Below, one piece after another: positions 23,001-35,000 of a stretch of DNA of 64,000 nucleotides. The notes beneath the pieces are model-generated. The model was not told where the DNA came from. It searched no databases and saw nothing but the letters and a program-made list of their open reading frames with translations. Source of the stretch: Branchiostoma floridae. Taxonomy: Eukaryota > Chordata > Leptocardii > Amphioxiformes > Branchiostomatidae. The translations under genes and the position numbers were made by a program. The stretch lies in NCBI RefSeq assembly GCF_000003815.2, contig NC_049985.1:11034847-11098846 (forward strand). Direction: 5' to 3'. Numbering within the stretch: the stretch's first letter is position 1; each line of letters opens with the position of its first letter.

Positions 23001-26000
23001 CCGGTATCAATTAGTCCAAGGTATGCAATATCTCATTCAGGTACGATCTGATATCATGCGATCTCGCCCCCCCGGGGCGAAATCACTAGCGATTTCGCCC
23101 TCCCCGGTTAGTGATCTCGCCCCCCTACCTCGCCCCCCTTTAGCGATTTCGCCCCCCCCCAAAAAAAACGGGTTTACATGATATTTTAGAAGTTGATTGA
23201 TATAAATCACACAATGCAGTTTCAGAATGATATAAGTACACGAATTTGATACATAACTCCATCCTTAGTATTAATATTAACGTAAGTACATGGCAATAAG
23301 ATAGTTGAACTTATTTCAGACAAGGAGGGTTGGGTCCCTTGTATTCCCTTTATTGCATGTACCTGAGTCTCGACATGANNNNNNNNNNNNNNNNNNNNNN
23401 NNNNNNNNNNNNNNNNNNNNNNNNNNNNNNNNNNNNNNNNNNNNNNNNNNNNNNNNNNNNNNNNNNNNNNNNNNNNNNNNNNNNNNNNNNNNNNNNNNNN
23501 NNNNNNNNNNNNNNNNNNNNNNNNNNNNNNNNNNNNNNNNNNNNNNNNNNNNNNNNNNNNNNNNNNNNNNNNNNNNNNNNNNNNNNNNNNNNNNNNNNNN
23601 NNNNNNNNNNNNNNNNNNNNNNNNNNNNNNNNNNNNNNNNNNNNNNNNNNNNNNNNNNNNNNNNNNNNNNNNNNNNNNNNNNNNNNNNNNNNNNNNNNNN
23701 NNNNNNNNNNNNNNNNNNNNNNNNNNNNNNNNNNNNNNNNNNNNNNNNNNNNNNNNNNNNNNNNNNNNNNNNNNNNNNNNNNNNNNNNNNNNNNNNNNNN
23801 NNNNNNNNNNNNNNNNNNNNNNNNNNNNNNNNNNNNNNNNNNNNNNNNNNNNNNNNNNNNNNNNNNNNNNNNNNNNNNNNNNNNNNNNNNNNNNNNNNNN
23901 NNNNNNNNNNNNNNNNNNNNNNNNNNNNNNNNNNNNNNNNNNNNNNNNNNNNNNNNNNNNNNNNNNNNNNNNNNNNNNNNNNNNNNNNNNNNNNNNNNNN
24001 NNNNNNNNNNNNNNNNNNNNNNNNNNNNNNNNNNNNNNNNNNNNNNNNNNNNNNNNNNNNNNNNNNNNNNNNNNNNNNNNNNNNNNNNNNNNNNNNNNNN
24101 NNNNNNNNNNNNNNNNNNNNNNNNNNNNNNNNNNNNNNNNNNNNNNNNNNNNNNNNNNNNNNNNNNNNNNNNNNNNNNNNNNNNNNNNNNNNNNNNNNNN
24201 GGGGGGCGAAAGTGTATTTTGCCTTATCTTCAAATTAAGACCGGTATCAATTAGTCCAAGGTATGCAATATCTCATTCAGGTACGATCTGATATCATGCT
24301 ACATTTATGTTTGACCCAACAGCGTGTGTGAACATACTTCGAGCTTCAACAGCATCGGCTACGAAGAACAAGGATTTGCCATCATCTGAAACCCGGGAAG
24401 TTAGCTTGAAAAGGGTAGGAGAAACTTTAATGCTAATAACAAAATGTGCTTCGTACTAGTATCTTACGCTTAGAGCTTTTTATTCGCAAACTAAGAAACA
24501 TGGAATATCTAGACTATAGTTGATAGTAATTCCTTAATTAGTCTGATGTTTCAGGACTGATGCTGACGGGAACATTTCTCATTTGTAAAAATGAAACGAT
24601 GTGAGCGTTTTACGTCTGTATATTCGTTTTTCATTACAGAACAGAAATGCCACACAGACAACTTTTGATGCGATCGGAAAGCTAAATGCTGCGGTGCTAG
24701 ATCAGAAGGTCCCGGGAGAGAGCCCGACGACGTTCTCTGTAGGTGAATTCAGTTTGGCGGTTGAAAAACAGCGGTGTGATACAACTACCAACGAGCAACC
24801 GCTCGTTTTCCGGGTAAATGGCCAATCAGGAACGTTTTTCGTGGTTGAAAAATTGTCAAGATTACTTGGGGACAACTGTGAAACACAAGGAGATGTCGGA
24901 ATAGAGGTAGGTGATTAATTGTCTTGAATATACTCGAAAAGAAGACGCCTTAGAATGTTTTGGCTAGTGCATGATTGTTAGTTACAGAGTTTCAGTAACA
25001 ACATGGTATCAACGTACATAGATTGATTGACTTTCATTCTGAATTAATAATTTTCGTTTTGAAGAATTTCAAGACACCGCGGAATCCTTACGCCTTCGCC
25101 GACACGTCTGACAATGTCAAGTCAGAAGTAACAGGACTACAGTTCATGCGGAACGGCAGTCCCTTGGAGATCCGGGACTTATCAACCCCTGTGGAGGTCT
25201 TCACCCGACGATTGTCATCTCAGAATGGACAAACAATGACTGAGCTAGGAACGACAGAACCTTCTTGGAAGAAGAACACAATACGTGTAAATACGCGATA
25301 CGTTAGTCTTATAGGTCTTCATCAAAAGACTGCTGCCATGTCAATATTTCTGACCTGTAGATTTACGATACACATTGCGTTATCAGGAGTAAAAGGTCCT
25401 TTTCTGATGTAGACATAAATAGACGTGAGTAGCAGATCCTTGCTAGGCTTATGTCGTGTATGGCTCCTATTGTCAGTTTTCTCTATTTCCCAAACGACGA
25501 TTGTTTGTTACTGTTATACTGAATAGCCCTACATTTCAATGTCATCTCTTTTTTTCTGTCAACTCATCCTGTCCCTTAGACGAAAATACATCCTTATTGT
25601 TGCCTTTTCGGTAAAAGATTATTGTTTTCTTGTGCAGACTCACCAGTTCAACACGACTCAGGGGAAGTCCCTGCACATCACGGTGACGCCTCACCTGGCA
25701 AATGTGTCTGTCCGACTGCTCCTGAAGCAAGGGCAAGAACCAGTCCGGATTGATGAGTTCGACAGGAATATAACATTACCGCTACCAGGTTTGCACTTAC
25801 CAAAACTGTATCCACTTAACTTTTAACAATAAATGATAATATTTGATGTCTGTGTGGCGCAACGGGTAGAAACTCTTATACCTAAAAGGCCCTAGTTTCG
25901 ATACTCGCCTTGCCCTGACCTTGTGCCCTTGGGTAAGGCACTTTAAACGATATATCCACCACGACGGTGGAGTGACCACCAGTGACTCTTCGGCTAATCT

Positions 26001-29000
26001 GTCAAAGATGTGCCAGAAACACACACGGGTTTGGTGCTCCAGTGTGCCAACACCTGCACATTTTCCACTATAAAGAACCTTATTTTTTTAAGAATAGAGG
26101 ATAGGTGCGTTTTGCTCCAAATTAAGTCACGATGGTCCATGCATGGAACAGACTTCATTATACATACATATAACGTGATTAGAAAAAGGTATGTTTATAT
26201 GTATATACAGATGACGCCGACCTGTACACCTTGTCGCTGGGCCAAACAGAAACCTTGACAGCAGATAGGTGGACTTGGTTCATACCTGGAAGTGACGTAG
26301 GGGATTCCGTGGAGTACACGTACTACCTAGGTATCAAAACAACATCTATAGATAGATGACAATTCTTGTATGAAATTGTAGGATATTACATTTCTTATTC
26401 TTTTTTTTTTACTAGTTTTGCTCAGTGCAAGGCCATTGGCCACTTTTTAGGCACTGAACTACGCTTACTGTAGCAGCATCTCTTCTCCCTAAGTCAGAAA
26501 ATCGAGCTTCAGCAAGTTCGACTAACTGACTCAATATTATATAACTTAATTTAGGTAGTGCTGCATGTTAGTTATGATGCAACTTCACGTGTATATTTCA
26601 TTAAAAGGACTCAATAAAAATGCATTTTCGTCCACTAGACAGACGACAAGAAAATGTTTTACGCTTTGATGAAAATCATTATTGAAAGATATTTTTCTAC
26701 ACATTCCAGGGGTGCAGCACGTCCCGCTCACTGAAGGAGGCGATGTAACCCCTTCGGTTTCTCCTGAGTATCGCGGAGAGAACTTCACCTTGAACTACAC
26801 AGTTGAAATCTACTCCACCCAGTGTCTCTACTTCAACGAGGAAATAGAAGACTTCAGATCAGACGGCTGTCAGGTAAAAACAGAAAATTCTCACCAATAC
26901 CATATTGCAATGAGAAAATTAACAGTTAGACCATACGGTGTTAAAACTTCTGTCGTGTCAACAGAATACAAACCGTGCTCTTCTATCCAGGGCTGCCGAT
27001 CCCAAATGCTGTATTGTTATTCCATTCTAATGTATTTGTCATTGTTGGTGTCAAGTTTGATGTTCCAGTCGTGATGCTAATACGGAGGGGGGCAAGGGGC
27101 CAGTCCCTGGCCTAGGCACTTAGGCAATAGGCAGGATGCTAATATCAGCAGTTCGCTAGAGCTCATTGCTACTGTTTCTTGTACATTTTCATGTTGAAAT
27201 CATTTAAGTATTTCTAAAACAACATTTGGGGATGATAACATTATCTAAAGTTATATTTGCTTTTATTCCTTGTATATGTGTTCAGCCCGGTCCTCTCACC
27301 AACACCAGTCTGTCACACTGTCGGTGCGACCATCTAACAGCGTTCGGGTCCGGCTTTCAATTCTTCATCGCGCCCAACAAACTCAACATCCTCAAGGCGT
27401 TTCAAACACGTAAGTGCAAACAACAAACATTTGTTGCACCCCTCCCATCCATGTTTGTTGAAACAAACGACAAGTATTTAATCACAGCAACAACTCAATC
27501 AAAATTAAAAACCCGGACAGAATTTTTTTTATTTATTTTTTATGGAACAAACCCATAAAGGCAAAATAACAGACAAATAGCGGCCCACTCAAGTTAAGTC
27601 AAGTTATATCGGTGCCGCTTTTAAAAGAAAATAAGAATAACATTTGATTGCCAAGATGCAGTAAATCTGTGCAAATGGTATACTAGTGTATTGACTGGTG
27701 GAAGCGCAAGTCCTGGTATCCCCCCCCCCCCCCCCGGAAATATAGGACACGGAAAAAAAACATGGTTAGAAACGGCCAGTTTGCACAATGAAGTTCTGAG
27801 TTGGAGGCATAATCAAACAGTTTGTGGAATAGTTGCAAAGGGAAGTACCAAAAAGTAATAAATATACTGGTCGAGACGCGGCCAGACGGAAAGCCATTAA
27901 AACCAGGGATGTTAAAGACTGGGAAATCTACCGATCTCTCAGGAACCAGGCAACTTCTGTGATCAGGAAGGAAAAGAAAAGTCATTTTGCCGAAGCTGTG
28001 ACTGATGCTAAGGGTAACCAATCCCTTATGTGGAAAATCATCAACAATTTCACGGGGAAATCCAAACCTAATAGCGTAGTCAGTCACTTGGAGCGTGCTG
28101 ACAACACCACAACATCTACTCCCTGCGAAATAGCACAGGACTTCAATGAATATTTTACGTCCTGTGCAACAAGACTTGTTGATGGGATGCCAGCTTCTCA
28201 GGAGGACCCTCTTCGCAACATGCCTGAGCCGACGAAGACGTTCAGCTTTGAATCCGTCGATGAAGTCACTGTACTAAATGAACTCCAGAGGCTAAAAACA
28301 AAGAAAGCGACGGGGATGGACAAAATCCCCTCCAGACTTCTCAAAGACTCCGCCCCTGTGATAGTAAAGCCACTTACGCACATTTTTAATCTGTCACTCT
28401 CCACTGGAGAAGTCCCAACAGAGTGGAAGGAGGCGCAGATCTCACCAATACATAAGTCCGGAACACGGGCTAACGTTGCCAACTATCGGCCAGTGTCTGT
28501 GCTAAGTGTCACGTCCAAGGTGATGGAAAAGCTTGTGTCCTACCAAGTATCGCGCTTCTTGGATAGGAACGATCTTCTCACAGCACATCAAAGCGGGTTT
28601 AGGAAGCATCATAGTACAGCGACTGCAGTCCAGAGGATTGTTGAGGATGTCAAGTCCGCGTTTAACAGTAGCAAGGTCACGGTTGCGCTTTTCCTGGATT
28701 TAAGGAAGGCTTTTGATACTGTTAACCACAATATTCTACTGGGCAAACTCAAGAAGCTGGGTTTTGATAGTGACGCTACAAAATGGTTCACATCCTACCT
28801 CACAGACCGTTTCCAGTGCACGCAGATTCAGGGTCAACACTCTACAAAAGCTCTGGTCACCTGCGGAGTTCCCCAGGGAAGTGTCCTGGGCCCCTTGTTA
28901 TTCTGCATATATGTAAATGACCTACCTAAGGTCATAGAGAAATCCAGTATCCACTTGTATGCCGATGATACCATTCTTTACTACTCGGCATCTTCAGTAA

Positions 29001-32000
29001 AAGAGTGCGAAGAGACAATCTCCAGTGACATGACGAGAGTAGCAAAGTGGCTGAAAGAAAACAAGCTGCTACTGCACCCGGACAAAACCAAATCCATGTT
29101 ATTTGGTCTCCCACAAAAACTAAGACATACTGGTCGGTCTGTCAATATAACAGATGGTGTAAACGTCTATGAACAAGTTCAATCGTTTACATACTTGGGG
29201 GTCACTCTTGATCCATCTCTCCTGTGGACTTCACATGCTGGGAAGGTGATGAAGAAAATCCTTGGTGGTCTTGGTGCCATGAGGCGGGCCAAAGGTTTTG
29301 TCTCAACAGAAATTCTACAGACCATGTGCCAAACTCTGTTGTTGTCTCACCTTGACTATTGCGCCACCGCGTGGTTACCAAGTCTTATTCAGTGCAACAA
29401 AGGACTAACCGTGCAACTTGACAGACTGTTGAACAGAGCGGCAAGACTGATCACAGGATACAGACTTCAAGATCATGTCCCAGTTCACGCCTTGCTAGCT
29501 GCTGCAGGGTTGGAGTCTGTGAGTAAACGGCTGGAAACGGTTTCTCTTGTTACAGTTTTCAAGTCAGTGCGGGGAAGAGCACCATCGTATATGTCCACAT
29601 TATTCCGATGGATGTCACCCCCGACCCTAAGGGTCAACACACGTGCAGCGACCACACGGTTACGGGACTATGACCCCCACATGCTTCAGTTGCCAGCTGT
29701 CAGTGTGACGTCATTTCGCGGCAGTCTGCAGTACCACGGCGTGCAGCTGTGGAACAAACTTCCTCAGGAAACACGTAGCATGGTGAATTTTAGGACATTT
29801 AGGCGCCAATTACACCCAGTGGCTTAGCAATGATACTTTTATAGCTATGTTGTTATTTAGTGTTGTTATTTAATGTTATTGTGTTGTTTCTGCCCAGGAT
29901 TGCCTGAAAAACAGGTCTAGATTGACCTGAGCTGTATATGCCTGGTTAAATAAATAAAGTAAAGTGATTTGATTTCACCATCGGAGAGAGAGAAAATATC
30001 GAAAAGATCCTACGATCCTAAAAGGTTTGCCGAAGAGAGTGTGACGATGATTATTATGTAATGAAGTCTACAGAATTTGGCCAGGATTGTGGAGCTGAAA
30101 GACGTTTTGCAATGACAATGCATTTGTGGTATGTTTTCATTCCATTTCGTAACTCGAATTTTCGCGTAACAGTGTGCACGTGTAAAATGTATTTCCCTCC
30201 GTTAGTGAACTTTAAGGAGAACCCAGTGGTTCTGATCGCGCTCAGCGTTGTGGTTGGGATCTACCTCCTCACTGTGATCTGGGCCTGGCGGAAAGACAGA
30301 CAAGATTCAAAGAAGGTATGATATCATCGGTGTGTGTGTGACAGATAGCTGCTTAGTTAATTCATTTGGATTATATATACGATATAATGACGCTTTATTC
30401 CTCTCAGGTACTATTCCATGTATATTTTCATTGATTACTATGGGAGCCCTGTAATGGGCTTCGGACAACGCTTTAAACTGATTAATTTACAAGAACCATC
30501 TGGGCATTACAAGAAATGTAGAAAGACACTGGTGCATAATTTACCTACTTGGCTACAAGCTAAATAGATGTAATTGCGAATTACAGTAAAAGTTACGGTA
30601 TGCAGGTCCGGTAATCGACCATATGGGTCCCCTAATATTGGCCATGCAGCTTCCCTTATATCAGCCATCACGATAAGAAAGAAGAACATCGTACTTTGTA
30701 TCAAATGGTACAGAGTTATTGCTAAGACCTACTGCCATACTTATAGCTGTCTGAAATGGTTTTCCAGGTTGGGGCGACGATTCTTCGCGGAGATCAGAAC
30801 GGTTTCAACGATCACTTCTACCAGATCATAGTTCTGACTGGATCGAGGTCTCAATCCTCCACATCTGCCAGGGTGAGAAACAATCGACTTTCATTGCAAA
30901 AAAAATGTTTTCCAGATAATTTGTGTAATTTTCATTGTTGTTAACATGATGACTCATTGTCTTCTCTACCCATACAGTATAGCATGTACACAGCATCCAT
31001 TGTTTTGGCACACAACCATCAACAGAACATTTTCTCTTTAATAGGTCTTTTTGACGCTGATTGGAGAGGGGGGCAAGTCTGGCCCGCATGAACTCGAGGA
31101 CAATAACCGCACGATCTTCAGGGAGGGAGGAGTGGACACTTTCATCTTGCCGACTAGTCGCCATCTTGGATCCTTGTACGCCGTGCACGTGTGGCACGAC
31201 AACACAGGACCTTGTCCTTCATGGTAAGTACTTTCGACTGACTGATATAAGTAGTGTGTTGTCAGCAGGATAGCATTTTGTGTTCAGGTGGCTATGCATT
31301 TGCAAAAGCTATGCTATGTAAATATGCTTGCTGCACAGCAGACTTGCTGCAGATATGCTAATGGTATACTTATGGCATGCTAGTATACGGCGATGATTGA
31401 AATGTGCGATAATGGCATGCAGACAGTATACAAGGCGACTCATCATGACATCCCAAGTGTTTGCATGCTGTCCTTTTTTTTGTACACAGTAACTCTGTAT
31501 TGTCGTCTTTCCCCCAACCAACAGGTTTCTGGACAAAATCATTCTGCAAGATCTTAGCGACGGCAAGAAGTACTCTTTCCTGTGCCAGAGGTAATGAAAA
31601 CTGACTGATGCAGCACATACATGTAATGTACATGAGATGATAACTTTCTACTGTAGTTCCCAGTGTCTTTGTTTTTCTTTTTTGCTTTGCAAAACAATTG
31701 TGTTGTACCTGACAGATGGTTAGCTGTGGAGGAAGGTGACGGAAGGGTAGACTGCTTGCTCTCGTCAGCCACCGACAAACAAATATCAACCCTTAGTCAA
31801 GTCTTCAGTTCACAAACATCCAAGGTGCTCACTTGATACATTTTCTGGGGTTTAAATTTACCAAAAATATATCTATAAGAACCTAAAATGATGATTTATG
31901 ATTATGTTTGGATTAAAAACGTTTTGCTATGCTTAAGACATGTGCGTATTTTTTTGTTAGTTTTTACGCCTAGTGAAAATATCACTTAATTCATCTGAAA

Positions 32001-35000
32001 CACAGTTAGAACCATATTTGTTATAACACGCGTTTACGTGTTAAAATATTTAACTGAATAACTGATCAATGTACTATATAATCAAGTCTACCAAGTACAT
32101 GTACAAGTTCAGTCTTGCGGCAAAGTCTTTCAGATATTTCAGATATTTGATATTGCCAACAAGAAAACTCACCGAACCATTTTTGTATCATATTATGTAA
32201 TCCGTACAGTAACACCTTATTCTGTGTCCCAAAGGCCTTCAATGACGGTCACCTGTGGTGCTCGGTGGTGGGACGACCTGCCTACAGCCCCTTCACCCGT
32301 GTCCAGCGGGTGTCCTGCTGCCTGTCATTGCTGCTCTGCACCATGGTCACCAACATCATGTTCTTTGGCCGGGAAGATGACTTCAGCAAGCCTCCTCCAG
32401 TCGACATCCTTGGTTTTAAAGTACAGATCCCGATATCGTGGGCTCAGGTATCAGTCTTGCCTATTACGTCCTAAAAGAAAATGTATAGTGTACTCTACAG
32501 GTGGCCGCTTCTTTCGTAGTATATGATGTGTCTTTCTAAATAAAGACATTTTGGTCGATCTTGACTCGTCTACGTAAAAAAAGCTTTTACTGAAATGTGT
32601 GATTTATAACGTATTGATTTCACACTTTTTGCAGCTCATGATCGGCGTACAGAGTTGCCTCATCATTTTCCCCATTAACCTTGTCATAGTGGAGATTTTC
32701 CGCCATATTGCATCTCCCCCAGAGAGGAAGGCCAAAGATCAACATGTTTCAAGTGGTGGGTAGAAAAAAGATGTATATCTTATTATTGTAACAACAAATA
32801 TGGAATGGTTGATTGCAGACATGTAGATCTGATCAAATGTTACATGTTCAAAACGAGTTTTTCGGTTGGAACTCTATTATGTAGATGGCGGATGGAAACA
32901 TTGAATTTGTAAGATGTGCAATAAAGTGGAGCTACATTAGTCACGATCATCCGTGATGGCTGATGGCTGCTTCGTGGGGGTTTAACAAAAACAAGAACTT
33001 TCTAGGGTTCCATTGCCCTCATAGCGTAGAACTCATGATATCTTTCTCCCCTATAGCTTCTTCGACGTCCTCAGATGTCATTGATCTTGAAGAGATCGAG
33101 CTTCAAAAGGTTGACAAGGCCTGGGACTTCTACCGGCAACCATACACCGGTGGGTGGTTATTTTCATGTATGATATGTTCGTACGGTGATTAATTGCGAT
33201 TGCCTTCGAGATTTTTTGTCTTCAATCCTCCTCATAATAATTGATGCTTTAATTTCCAGATAAGAAGATGACTGAGGACAAGAGGAAAGGTTGGATTCTT
33301 CCATGGTGGTGCGTTTTCATAGGTGAGATATCTGATAAAAAAGAGACTCGGAATATGTAAACTAGGATAGATTTTTACGTACGTTGTCATTTAAGCATTA
33401 TTACTGTAACAGTGACGATATCAATACGTAGCTTACACTGAAGTGAGACAGCCATTCTCTAACTGTGCTGTAGGGTTGATGTGTTCTAGTCAGAACTGAC
33501 CGATACCATAGAGAGGGAATATTTATGATGCTTCCTCATCTTCAATAGGCGTCAGTGTAAATAAGAACAAATGTGTAACTTTCCATCTACTTTTGTTTCC
33601 TTAAGCCTGGTTCCTGGTTTTTGCCAGCTGTTTCGTTTCTGCACTGTTCACCATCCTGTACGGGCAAGAGTACGGCCGGGAGAAGGCTGAAGCCTGGCTC
33701 TTCATCTTCTTCACGTCCTTCTTCACGGATCTCCTCATCCTGCAGCCCGTGAAGGTGGTTCTGCTGGCAATCGGGCTCACACTGGTGCTGAGGGTAAGTC
33801 ACACTGGTGCTGAGGGTAAGTCACAATGGTGCTGGGGGTAAGTCACACTGGTGCTGGGGGTAAGTCACATTGGTACTGAGGGTAAGTCACAATGGTGCTG
33901 GGGGTAAGCCACACTGGTGCTGAGGGTAGGACCTTGTAGATTACTTCGTATTATCAAAGTGCATTTGAAGTGATCAACGGTACAATAATATGTGTTGATA
34001 GAGTACTCCAGGAAGCTTGCCAATGTAAAAAAAAACAGTACCAGCAAATATCTAAAATAGAATGGAGAGGCTATTGACAGGAAATTCCTGTTAATACGAA
34101 ATTTTGTATCTTTGACAGGATGTTCTTGTCTTAATACGATTTTTGGCACTACTGACAAGATGTGAATGTTAATAATATTTGATGCACTATTAACAGAGTA
34201 TTCCTTTGATGACATTTTGAATAACACCTTGTGTCTTGTTGAAGTTTGTATAACATCACTGCCCATGTCGTGATTAGAAACCTCATGACGATGCTGAAAA
34301 CCAGTCGCCAACCCTAGACTACGACGAAGTGTGTGCCTACCTATCTGCCATCAAGGTAGAGTAAACTGAATTACACGTTTGGGTTTCATTTAGTAATAAA
34401 TTTAGTAAGTACCGAAACAGAAGTCTCTGTGTCATTTCGAATTTTGTCTTACCTGATTGTAATATGTTGGGATAAGCATCACTCACTCGCAATACTACAT
34501 CACTCAGACCTTACCTCAGACCTTAGATCTTCCTGCAACACTTTTGCATCGGTCAACTTTACTTGGTGAGCGTACTTTCCCTTTAGGTTGCGGTCTTGCG
34601 CTGTTACTGACATGATTTCCATTACTCAGAGGTTGAAAATCATAAATTATCTGTTGCCACCTGAAGTAAAAAAAATGCTTGCTAGGATTCGAAAGAACAA
34701 TAGAAGGTTGTGCATTTGCAATCGTTACGTATACGTGTCGGGGTCACGAACAAGTTTCATGAATTCATTACAATCAATTGTTGTCGGTTGAAAGCCACTG
34801 TGAAGATTTCTAGAGAGAAATTTCCTCACATCCAACCAACAGGCGACTCCTGTCAAGAAGTGCCACGAAGAACCACCGGACCCGGCCAAGCTGGCTGAAA
34901 TGCGGGTCCGCCGTTTTGTCGAGATCAGCTTGAAGAGCGCCCTCTACGAGTTTGCGTTTTACTTCCTGTTCGTCCTGGTGTTAGCGGTCATTGCCAACGG

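Noticed and set aside
27683-28087. 134-codon minus-strand frame at the start of the LINE
   Set aside because: Shadow of the reverse-transcriptase frame and of the C-run; no motif.
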